Assembly (NCBI GenBank): GCA_002317115.1
Contig: DCIP01000039.1
Coordinates: 1 to 5,726, forward strand
DNA: 5,726 nucleotides
Direction of reading: 5' to 3'
From: Candidatus Scybalocola fimicaballi
GTDB taxonomy: Bacteria; Bacteroidota; Bacteroidia; Bacteroidales; Paludibacteraceae
The position numbers and the translations under genes are program-made. Numbering within the stretch: position 1 is the first letter of the stretch; the number at the start of each line of letters is the position of its first letter. Shown in pieces: positions 1 through 5,726 of the stretch. Under the pieces are notes generated by a model. That model worked only from the letters and a program-made list of their open reading frames with translations. It did no database searches and was not told the DNA's origin.

Positions 1-3000
1 AAATTCAACTTAGGTAATCCCTTCACAATCTCCACTGTCTGAACACTGACATTGATAACACTTAGAAGAAGATCCAATATGTAACGTGGTTGTCCATGTT
101 CCTTTGACCAGTCGTTGCAATCGTTCTTGATTTGAGAATCCTTGTCTACGTTCACACAATATCGCTCCATAATCCATTCTATAGCCGACTTACCATTGAC
201 AATATAGTCATAGGCAACAGCAGGGATGTTCTCCACTGTTATGTGTCCGTTATAGACTATTGTGTCTGGCTTGTCCTTTGCCTTTACTCCAGAACGGAAA
301 CGCATCTTCTCTACTGAATAGTATTCGTATGCGTCATTCTTTAATACAGAATCTTCCTCATTGACAGTCACTCCAGGACAAGCGTCGACAGTCTCATAGT
401 TCAAATGCAAATCTGCCAACTGACGACCTGCCTTGCTGAAAGCCCAGAAGTCCTCCACTTTCTCGACGATAGGGATGCGTGGCAACGATTTCTTTAAGTC
501 ATCAGCGAATCGAGTTCGGTAATCCTCACTGTGAAGCAATCCGTACACATAGTAGAAGATGTCCTCTTTTGATATGTTCTTCACATTGCCATAGCGTGTG
601 CATACCTCCTTCAATATCCAATCTGACACTCCGTCATGACGGATATACTTGTCTTCGTTGTTTGTCTCTTCCTCAAACATCGAGAGTTGTTTCATTTGCT
701 TCTTGTCTCCCTTGTCTTCGTACCAGTAGAGTGGATAACATTTTGTATCACCAACATTATGATAATCGGAAATACAATTAGAGATAATAGCAGTAAATGT
801 TTTAATACCACTTACACAAATACATAGATTTTTTGTTGTAGTTGTTGGATATAATTTAGGCTGTTGGTAAGTCCTTTGTATCAGTTCTTTCTGATAACAA
901 AAATTTTGCTTAAAAAACGGACGATACATTGCCTCCATTATCAAAGTTTCATCAAATTTGAATTCTTCATTGTTTTTTAATGAAGTCCTAAATAAATCAG
1001 TCCATACAATCTTTGTTGGATCAATTTTTAATTCATAAGAAGCGTTATTGATGGCATTAAGTCTTTCTGAGTTGTAAAAATCAATCATCTTGACAACATT
1101 TTTCGAAAGTATATTCTTAGAGGAATTATATAAGAAATTGTCTTTACTTGTTGCTATACCTAAAGAATAAGGAATAAAGACGCTTTGGGCTGACAAATCA
1201 AATTTCTTTTCTGGAATAATGCTAATCAAAGAATCAAAAGCCCCATCCCTTTGGTTAATCCAATCGTATTTGTCATTTGGCTCAATAATTTGCCAATCAA
1301 TCTTATCAGAGCCAAGACTTTTAAAGTCTTTTATTTTCTTCAATTTGTCTTCTCTCGACAAATAGTCTCCAATATCATGATAATGGATTACTGCCTTTTT
1401 GTTTTCTGCCTTCGGATTCTTCACCAGGAAGGTGATTGAGATAGGAGTACGACTACCGCTTCCAAAAATTTTACCGCCTTCCTTACGACTTAACTCTCCT
1501 GATGTACGTTGATTTCCTCTCAAATTCAACACATAGATGCTGCTGAACTCATCTTCAAAGCATTTACGCATACCATCCTGTGCGTTTCCATCCAACCATG
1601 CTCCATTGCTGATGAATGCGACAATTCCTCCATCCTTATTGCCATTGGCATTGATTCTGTCACTTGCCCAACGAAATGCTTTTACATAACTATCATATAA
1701 AGCTTTTAATAGTCCTGCATTACTATTTTTTGCATAAGTATTTTCTACCCTTGCGTCCAACTTTGCATACTTCAAATTTTGTGCATTGTCGTTTGCTGAC
1801 TTTTGTCCGACTGAATAAGGAGGATTACCAATCACAACTCTAACTGGAGCTTTCTTCTGCTTTTTCAAACGCTCTGAGTTTTCAGGGAACAGAATGCTGA
1901 AAATATCATTCTCGCCAGTTTCATTGAGCTGGAATGTATCTGTCAAACAGATTCCATCATAAGGAAGATAGTTATCTCTCTTAACGATGTCATGGAAGAC
2001 ACTCTCGATATTTACATCTGCGATGTAATATGCCAAAAGCACGATTTCGTTGCAATGTATCTCATTAAGATACTTGCGTTCCATATCCTCTGGCTTAATC
2101 AGTCCGCTTTGCAACAATCGAGTGATGAATGTTCCTGTTCCTGTGAATGGATCCAAAATGTGAACATTCTCTTCTGTAAGGCTTGTGTTGAACTCCTGCT
2201 TTAACAGGTCGTTCACACTGTGTATGATGAAATCCACACACTCTACTGGAGTATAGACAATACCAAGCTGTTCCACTGTCTTAGGGAATGCACCCTTAAA
2301 GAATTTCTCATACAAAGACTTGATGATACTCTGCTTTCCCTCCAGGTTGTCTATGTTGCTGACATTTCGTTTGACAGATTCATAGAACTTGTCCAACACT
2401 TCCAAATCCTTAGAGAATCCCTTGTCTTCCAATAAGGCGATCATGCCCTGCATAGATTTGCTTACAGCGTTGTTGTCGACAAAATGGTATTCTGCAAACA
2501 AAGCGTCAAACACTGGTCTTGTTATAAGGTGCTGTGCAAGCATTTCAATGGCTTGTGCCTCGTCAATACTTTCATTGATATTGTTACGCAATCCTTTCAA
2601 GAAATCGTCAAACTCGTCCTTGTGTATGCCTTGCTTCAACACCATATCGGTAATGCGGACAATGAAATTCTTGGCTACCTCGCCGACCTCTTTTGCCCAG
2701 TTCTCCCAATAAAGTCTGTCACCACATTTTTCCACCAATTTAGCATAGATTCCATCACGGATTTCTCCGAATCGGATTTCAAGCTGTCTTGCGACTTCCT
2801 CGTTTGACAACACCTTTGCATCGCTATCATCCTGTGAGTCATTTGGTCCGAATCCTCCCAAACCAGATCTTGTGATCACAACCTTGTCATCCTTTCTCTT
2901 ATTCAGAGCTATCTGATTGACTTTGGCATTGAAGTTGTCATCGTGTGAACGGAGAGCGTTTAGGATTGACCATACAACGCTGAATTTCTCATTGTTATCC

Positions 3001-4931
3001 AAGACGTCTTCTGCAGCCATATCCTCGTCAATGACAATAGGAAGTATGATGTAGCCATATTTCTTTTCATCGGGAGTCCCCTTCTTGAAATTACGCATGA
3101 TTCGTCCTACAGACTGAACGACATCCACCTGCGAATTTCTTGCGGACAAGAACAAAACAGCGTCAAGAGCCGGAACATCCACACCTTCTGACAAACATCG
3201 TACATTGCACAACACCTTGCAGATGTTGTCTGCCTTTGGATCTTCCTTCAACCACTGCAGTTTTTGGTTTCTGCGAAGACTGTCCATGCTTCCGTCGATA
3301 TGCTCCGCTTCTATAAGGACGGTCTTGTCCTTATCCTCTTCACTCAAAGACTGATAATAATCCTGTGCGACAACAGGAAGAATCTCAGCCACATTTCTTG
3401 ATGTGCCTGGTTTGTCCTTGTCTCCAATGGACGAACAGAAAGCCAAAGCTCTCTGCATCCTGCGAGGATCAGCCTCCCATGTCTTCCCCTCGTCTCCTTT
3501 GACCTGCTTCGCAAGTCCGTTTATCAGACCTATAAGTTTTGATGTGTCGTCAAAATCGTATTCCTTGCTGTCGGGATTCTCCACCTTACTTCTGATATTA
3601 GCCGGAATATCCTTGCTGTTCACTGTAAGAACAAGAACCTTGTAATCTGTAAGCAAGCCGTGTTCCACCGCATAAGCGAAGTTCACACGGAAAAACTCTT
3701 TGCCATATATGGATTCGTCGTCCATCGAACACAATAGGGCATCTTTCTCAGCCGCCTTGCTCTTTACGGATTCTCCATAAAGGCGAGGTGTGGCTGTCAT
3801 GTAAAGGCGTTTGCGTCCTTGCACATACTCATCCTTGTGAATCTTTGTGAAGTTGGATTCATCCTTATCTTTTAGGATTGCACCTGTTGTTCGGTGTGCT
3901 TCATCACAGACGATGAAGTCAAACACTCCGTATTCGTTATTTGTCGCTTTTAATATTTCTTTCTGTGCCTCACTCACTGCGTCAATAGACTGGTATGTGG
4001 AGAACACTACCACAAGTCCGTCATGTGAGCGATACTTCATTAACTGCTTCGCAATGGTCTTTGAATTTGTGCTTGCTGGCAAAGCCAACTCATAAACTCC
4101 ATCGGCAATAGAATCGCTGTCGTTAGACTTGCGTGTGTTTCTGTTAGATTTGCTATCAGAACAAATACAGATAGCCTTTATTGCTTTATTGCAATCAGCA
4201 GACCAGTCGTTCAACGCTTGTCCTAACAATGCGATAGACGGCACCATAAAAAGGATCAATCCTTTTTCTTTTGTAAGAGTCTCTATAAGTTTGAGCGAGG
4301 TATAAGTTTTTCCTGTACCACACGCCATGATAAGCTTACCTCGGTCATACTTGTCAAAATGAGATTTTGCCCTGCTGATTGCTGTAAGCTGATGTTCACG
4401 AAGTGATTTTCCTTCTGTTCTTGCGTTGTGTCCTTCGTCACCGTTCTCCAGTTTATCCCAATCCACAGGACTGATTTCCAAATCGGTCATACCGATTCGG
4501 TTCACAGGTATCTGCTGATTTCGGATAGTGTCAAGAGCCGTTGAGTTCCATTTGTCAGTTGTGCTGATCCATAGTCTTTGTGAGAATCCCACCAAAGCCA
4601 TTGTCTCGCTATCAGTGAAGACTCCACTTGAAGTAGAAAGGAATGAATCTACAGCTGGCTTGTCTATGGTTGTGTTGGCATCATAGAATTTACATTGGAT
4701 AGCCCAATAGTCGCCAGACTCAGTTTGTGCGACCAAATCTATTCCTGTGTCCTTGCCACCAAATTCAGACCGTGCAGGAAACTCTTCCCACAGCCAAACA
4801 TGCTTTAGTGTATTGTATCGAGGATCAGTTTTAAGCCAACGCTTCATCAATCTCTCAAACGTAGCGCCTTTTTCTCTTTCAGTCACAGACATTTGTCTGA
4901 ACCTCTCTAATATATCGTGGATGGTAGACAT
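1..4931 (-). CDS. Type ISP single-polypeptide restriction-modification enzyme (nuclease-helicase-methyltransferase), 3' end beyond window
   Basis: The frame is open for 1643 codons from ATG 4931 to the window edge. Domains run in the order known for Type ISP enzymes such as LlaGI and LlaBIII. A Mrr-like PD-(D/E)XK nuclease occupies about residues 15-160, with E26, GID65 and Q79-C-K81. An SF2 helicase/translocase follows: LREHQ 177-181, Walker A ACGTGKT 203-209, DEAH 343-346, TATPR 379-383, SEGVDVP 581-587, QSVGRIMR 606-613. A helical coupler covers about 640-880. The gamma-class N6-adenine methyltransferase has YTP 893-895, motif I DPFTGTGTF 927-935 and motif IV NPPYS 1036-1040. A target-recognition domain runs from about 1190 to the edge. 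By family knowledge it methylates one strand of an asymmetric site and uses ATP-driven translocation to cut unmethylated DNA between head-to-head sites. All catalytic motifs look intact. ATG 4931 is the first ATG after an in-frame TAA; Met14 (4892) is a less likely alternative. The visible C-terminal sequence (NGKSAIEWIMERY, then a final LPKLNF) resembles the normal end of the family, so few residues should be missing. The gene has its own promoter. Confidence 0.94.
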   Translation of the reverse strand, partial: MSTIHDILERFRQMSVTEREKGATFERLMKRWLKTDPRYNTLKHVWLWEEFPARSEFGGKDTGIDLVAQTESGDYWAIQCKFYDANTTIDKPAVDSFLSTSSGVFTDSETMALVGFSQRLWISTTDKWNSTALDTIRNQQIPVNRIGMTDLEISPVDWDKLENGDEGHNARTEGKSLREHQLTAISRAKSHFDKYDRGKLIMACGTGKTYTSLKLIETLTKEKGLILFMVPSIALLGQALNDWSADCNKAIKAICICSDSKSNRNTRKSNDSDSIADGVYELALPASTNSKTIAKQLMKYRSHDGLVVVFSTYQSIDAVSEAQKEILKATNNEYGVFDFIVCDEAHRTTGAILKDKDESNFTKIHKDEYVQGRKRLYMTATPRLYGESVKSKAAEKDALLCSMDDESIYGKEFFRVNFAYAVEHGLLTDYKVLVLTVNSKDIPANIRSKVENPDSKEYDFDDTSKLIGLINGLAKQVKGDEGKTWEADPRRMQRALAFCSSIGDKDKPGTSRNVAEILPVVAQDYYQSLSEEDKDKTVLIEAEHIDGSMDSLRRNQKLQWLKEDPKADNICKVLCNVRCLSEGVDVPALDAVLFLSARNSQVDVVQSVGRIMRNFKKGTPDEKKYGYIILPIVIDEDMAAEDVLDNNEKFSVVWSILNALRSHDDNFNAKVNQIALNKRKDDKVVITRSGLGGFGPNDSQDDSDAKVLSNEEVARQLEIRFGEIRDGIYAKLVEKCGDRLYWENWAKEVGEVAKNFIVRITDMVLKQGIHKDEFDDFLKGLRNNINESIDEAQAIEMLAQHLITRPVFDALFAEYHFVDNNAVSKSMQGMIALLEDKGFSKDLEVLDKFYESVKRNVSNIDNLEGKQSIIKSLYEKFFKGAFPKTVEQLGIVYTPVECVDFIIHSVNDLLKQEFNTSLTEENVHILDPFTGTGTFITRLLQSGLIKPEDMERKYLNEIHCNEIVLLAYYIADVNIESVFHDIVKRDNYLPYDGICLTDTFQLNETGENDIFSILFPENSERLKKQKKAPVRVVIGNPPYSVGQKSANDNAQNLKYAKLDARVENTYAKNSNAGLLKALYDSYVKAFRWASDRINANGNKDGGIVAFISNGAWLDGNAQDGMRKCFEDEFSSIYVLNLRGNQRTSGELSRKEGGKIFGSGSRTPISITFLVKNPKAENKKAVIHYHDIGDYLSREDKLKKIKDFKSLGSDKIDWQIIEPNDKYDWINQRDGAFDSLISIIPEKKFDLSAQSVFIPYSLGIATSKDNFLYNSSKNILSKNVVKMIDFYNSERLNAINNASYELKIDPTKIVWTDLFRTSLKNNEEFKFDETLIMEAMYRPFFKQNFCYQKELIQRTYQQPKLYPTTTTKNLCICVSGIKTFTAIISNCISDYHNVGDTKCYPLYWYEDKGDKKQMKQLSMFEEETNNEDKYIRHDGVSDWILKEVCTRYGNVKNISKEDIFYYVYGLLHSEDYRTRFADDLKKSLPRIPIVEKVEDFWAFSKAGRQLADLHLNYETVDACPGVTVNEEDSVLKNDAYEYYSVEKMRFRSGVKAKDKPDTIVYNGHITVENIPAVAYDYIVNGKSAIEWIMERYCVNVDKDSQIKNDCNDWSKEHGQPRYILDLLLSVINVSVQTVEIVKGLPKLN
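770..1380 (-). other. AT-rich block inside the target-recognition domain of the Type ISP gene
   Basis: This part of the gene encodes about residues 1185-1388, just after the methyltransferase core, where the target-recognition domain begins. Hand counts for 60-base rows give 25% GC at 781-840, 30% at 901-960, 27% at 961-1020 and 25% at 1081-1140. Rows on either side are higher: 43% at 481-540 and 50% at 3121-3180. The reading frame stays open throughout. In this family the target-recognition domain is the part that differs most between enzymes of different specificity, so a composition shift here fits recombination or relaxed constraint. Confidence 0.6.
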
Positions 4932-4977
4932 TAGTATCTTATAAATTTAACATTTTTGTTCATCTTACGATGCTCTG

Positions 4978-4985
4978 CAAATATA
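4978..4985 (-). promoter_or_regulatory. Putative Bacteroidota -7 box for the Type ISP gene
   Basis: On the minus strand this reads TATATTTG, a full match to the Bacteroidota -7 consensus TAnnTTTG. It lies in the 77-base gap between the SLOG gene and the Type ISP start, giving a leader of about 40 bases. The -33 element is weak: TTTA lies 18 bases upstream instead of TTTG at 19-21. No good Shine-Dalgarno sequence is seen before ATG 4931, as is common in this phylum. The box implies that the enzyme can be transcribed separately from the upstream pair of genes, although read-through from them is not excluded because no hairpin terminator is visible in the gap. Confidence 0.6.
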
Positions 4986-4997
4986 GTCTTTTTGTGA

Positions 4998-5016
4998 CAT
5001 TTGTAAATTCATTTGT
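4998..5016. repeat. 12-bp-period direct repeat overlapping the -33 region of the Type ISP promoter
   Basis: CATTTGT occurs at 4998-5004 and again at 5010-5016, exactly 12 bases apart, about one helical turn. The pair covers the -33 position of the promoter whose -7 box is at 4978-4985, and its right part overlaps the last codons of the SLOG gene. A protein bound here could block or modulate transcription of the restriction-modification gene. The repeat is short and AT-rich, so chance is possible. Confidence 0.35.
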
Positions 5017-5371
5017 TTTCAAAGATTGTTAGAACGCAATATTTTCCATGGTCATTGCACAAATCAATGTCATGTTTAGTGCCGTGACTCTCACCATCCC
5101 AGAATGCGAAACAAATGTCGCAATTTTTGATGATGTCCACATTGCGGATAAATCCAGCTCGTTTCCCGTATTTGTTCCAGTTTGCTTTGAAAATAATCTT
5201 TTCAAGTCCATTCTCATCCGCATACCTTTCTCCCAAAGAATCCGCACCTTTGGCTCCACCTGAGACAACAGCAGAGAACAAAGCTGTGTTCTTCTCCTTA
5301 TAATTGTCTATAACCTGTTTCATCAGAGCATAATCATTGAAAGATCTGCTACCTACTATCGCAATTCTCAT
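5009..5371 (-). CDS. SLOG-superfamily protein, YspA/DUF2493 type
   Basis: This 120-aa protein has the features of the DUF2493 (YspA-like, YAcAr) branch of the SLOG Rossmann-like superfamily. They are an N-terminal beta strand with GSR (residues 7-9) followed by F11, the glycine-rich SGGAKGAD loop (37-44), W65, YGK (68-70), AGFIRN (72-77), and FWDGES followed by GT (90-98). The length is normal for a stand-alone domain. SLOG domains are thought to bind or process nucleotide-derived ligands and recur in phages, mobile elements and defence loci; the ligand here cannot be read from the sequence. I chose ATG 5371 because the conserved first strand (MRIAIVGSR) begins there. A longer form from ATG 5410 would add 13 non-conserved residues and overlap the upstream RHH gene by 29 bases. 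ATG 5371 lies 10 bases after the RHH stop, so the two genes are probably co-transcribed. The TGA stop is 77 bases before the Type ISP start. No signal peptide or membrane segment is seen. Confidence 0.88.
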   Translation of the reverse strand: MRIAIVGSRSFNDYALMKQVIDNYKEKNTALFSAVVSGGAKGADSLGERYADENGLEKIIFKANWNKYGKRAGFIRNVDIIKNCDICFAFWDGESHGTKHDIDLCNDHGKYCVLTIFENK

Positions 5372-5374
5372 ATG
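5354..5374. repeat. Repeat copy A (start of SLOG gene), paired with 5624-5643
   Basis: TACTATCGCAATT at 5354-5366 is repeated exactly at 5624-5636. The similarity continues through ATATG, ending at 5374 and 5643. The two stretches agree at about 19 of 21 positions with one substitution and one single-base deletion. Copy A covers the first codons of the SLOG gene (coding IAIV), while the other copy is non-coding and upstream of the RHH promoter. It could be a remnant of duplication, a shared binding site, or chance. Confidence 0.45.
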
Positions 5375-5381
5375 AAAACAA

Positions 5382-5582
5382 TTAATCAAATAGGGTAGGA
5401 GATTCCTCATACTGTTTTGTCATAATCTCCTTAAAAACTGTGCGCCTTATAAAATCCGATATTTGGATGTTGTTTTTCTGGCAATATTGGGTAAGAGTCT
5501 GACTTTCCATTTCAGTCAGATTCATTTCCACTCGTCGGTTTCGTATCATTTTGTCTTTCGGTTCTGCCATAAACGCATTCAT
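5382..5582 (-). CDS. Small ribbon-helix-helix protein (MobC/NikA-like or transcriptional regulator)
   Basis: The predicted 66-aa protein has a basic stretch (KMIRNRR, 11-17), then a short strand and two helices: VEMNLTEMESQTLTQYCQ (about 18-35) and the ISDFIRRTVFKEI helix (41-53). This is the layout of ribbon-helix-helix DNA-binding proteins. The 'LTEMESQTL ... ISDFIRR' pattern resembles MobC/NikA-type relaxosome accessory proteins, but RHH repressors look similar, so the role is open. No relaxase is present downstream; the next gene is a SLOG protein, which favours a regulator unless a relaxase lies outside the window. ATG 5582 is the first ATG; it is preceded by AGG at a short spacing. The frame could be read from TTG 5594, or start at ATG 5570 (Met5). 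The TAA stop is 10 bases before the SLOG start, suggesting one transcript. RHH proteins often autoregulate, and repeat motifs lie at its promoter. Confidence 0.7.
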   Translation of the reverse strand: MNAFMAEPKDKMIRNRRVEMNLTEMESQTLTQYCQKNNIQISDFIRRTVFKEIMTKQYEESPTLFD

Positions 5583-5591
5583 TTTACCTAT

Positions 5592-5623
5592 CAAAAATAC
5601 TAAAAATCCGTGTCTTATGCAAT
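5592..5623 (-). promoter_or_regulatory. Putative Bacteroidota promoter for the RHH-SLOG pair
   Basis: On the minus strand ATTG (5620-5623) is followed after 20 bases by TATTTTTG (5592-5599). This matches the Bacteroidota pattern TTTG-N19/21-TAnnTTTG with a single mismatch in the -33 element. Transcription would begin only a few bases before ATG 5582, so the message would have a very short leader. Alternatively, translation begins at ATG 5570. Confidence 0.6.
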
Positions 5624-5636
5624 TACTATCGCAATT
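5619..5636. repeat. 12-bp-period direct repeat overlapping the -33 element of the RHH promoter
   Basis: GCAATT occurs at 5619-5624 and 5631-5636, exactly 12 bases apart. The first copy covers the -33 element. The period and the CAWTT core (CAATT here) are shared with the repeat at 4998-5016 upstream of the Type ISP gene. This makes it a candidate operator, possibly for the RHH protein itself. The match is short and not proof of binding. Confidence 0.35.
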
Positions 5637-5643
5637 TTATATG
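5624..5643. repeat. Repeat copy B (upstream of RHH gene), paired with 5354-5374
   Basis: This is the second copy of the imperfect 20-21-base repeat that also covers the start of the SLOG gene. It shares the exact 13-mer TACTATCGCAATT and the trailing ATATG. Here it is non-coding and overlaps the 12-bp-period repeat at the promoter. Confidence 0.45.
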
Positions 5644-5686
5644 CGAGAATGTAGAATGCGACGTGTATATGGCAATAGTCGGTCCT

Positions 5687-5703
5687 GGATATAGCCTATA
5701 TCC
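5687..5703. repeat. Perfect inverted repeat, 8-bp arms with 1-base centre
   Basis: GGATATAG (5687-5694) and CTATATCC (5696-5703) are exact reverse complements around a single C at 5695. With a one-base centre this is more likely a dimeric protein-binding site than an RNA hairpin. It lies about 65-80 bases upstream of the RHH promoter's -33 element. It could be an operator or part of a transfer origin, given the MobC-like look of the RHH protein. Confidence 0.5.
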
Positions 5704-5712
5704 TTTTCCCTC

Positions 5713-5724
5713 CCTCTATCGAGG
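5713..5724. repeat. Short inverted repeat at the window edge
   Basis: CCTC (5713-5716) and GAGG (5721-5724) can pair around TATC. It follows a pyrimidine-rich run (5701-5716). The stem is only 4 bp and the feature is cut close by the window edge, so its meaning is unclear. Confidence 0.2.
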
Positions 5725-5726
5725 TG

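Noticed and set aside
132..317. Plus-strand 61-codon frame at 132-317
   Set aside because: It is antisense to the conserved C-terminal end of the Type ISP enzyme and has no independent support.
830..846. ACA/ACT triplet run in the Type ISP gene as a possible phase-variable repeat
   Set aside because: It encodes only four threonines with mixed codons; it is too short and not a pure repeat, so slippage switching is not supported.
479..2807. Several plus-strand open frames of 60-107 codons across 479-2807
   Set aside because: They are antisense to the Type ISP gene, whose minus-strand frame carries clear catalytic motifs. Their translations are rich in Cys, Leu, Ile and Ser without recognisable domains, as expected of shadow frames.
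3403..4944. Plus-strand open frames at 3403-3645, 3847-4095 and 4747-4944
   Set aside because: They lie opposite the helicase and nuclease domains of the Type ISP gene and show no domain or promoter; apparent hydrophobic stretches come from antisense of charged codons.
4932..5008. Transcription terminator between the SLOG and Type ISP genes
   Set aside because: I found only direct repeats and AT-rich sequence there, with no GC-rich hairpin followed by a T run on the minus strand.
5029..5303. Other-frame ORFs inside 5029-5303 on both strands
   Set aside because: The SLOG frame accounts for this region with conserved GSR, SGGAKGAD and FWDG motifs; the others are shadows.
5372..5410. Longer SLOG start at ATG 5410
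   Set aside because: The extra 13 residues precede the conserved first beta strand and would overlap the RHH gene by 29 bases, while ATG 5371 fits the family start and a 10-base gene spacing.
5641..5661. ATGCGA repeated at 5641 and 5656 as possible iterons of a replication origin
   Set aside because: Only two six-base copies are present, the sequence between does not repeat well, and no replication protein gene is in the window.

Overview
The window looks like chromosomal or mobile-element DNA from a member of the Bacteroidota (Bacteroides/Prevotella-like). GC content is moderate to low. Shine-Dalgarno sequences are absent or weak before the genes. Two good matches to the Bacteroidota -7 promoter box (TAnnTTTG) sit directly upstream of genes. 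The genus is an inference from these features and general codon preference, not a database match.

All three supported genes lie on the minus strand and read right to left. At the right end (5583-5726) a short non-coding leader carries a perfect 8-bp-arm inverted repeat, a 12-bp-period direct repeat and a Bacteroidota-type promoter. This leads into a 66-aa ribbon-helix-helix (RHH) protein (5382-5582). Ten bases after its stop comes a 120-aa SLOG-superfamily protein of the YspA/DUF2493 type (5009-5371). After a 77-base gap with its own promoter comes a very large gene (start 4931) that is open for all 1643 codons to the left edge of the window. It is a single-chain Type ISP restriction-modification enzyme. 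It has an N-terminal Mrr-like nuclease, a superfamily 2 (SF2) helicase/translocase, a helical coupler, a gamma-class N6-adenine methyltransferase and a C-terminal target-recognition domain. Its stop codon falls just outside the window, and the family-typical C-terminal end is visible, so only a few residues are probably missing.

The restriction-modification enzyme should be self-sufficient for methylation, ATP-driven translocation and cleavage of unmethylated invading DNA. The RHH protein is a plausible small regulator (or mobilisation-type accessory protein) and the SLOG protein a plausible nucleotide-ligand sensor or enzyme. Their joint role with the enzyme is inferred only from order and strand. 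The most notable observations are this three-gene arrangement, a sharply AT-rich block within the target-recognition domain that suggests specificity exchange, a candidate sliding-clamp-binding motif, and similar 12-bp-period repeats upstream of both promoters. There are no RNA genes, CRISPR arrays or insertion sequences, and no plus-strand gene is supported.
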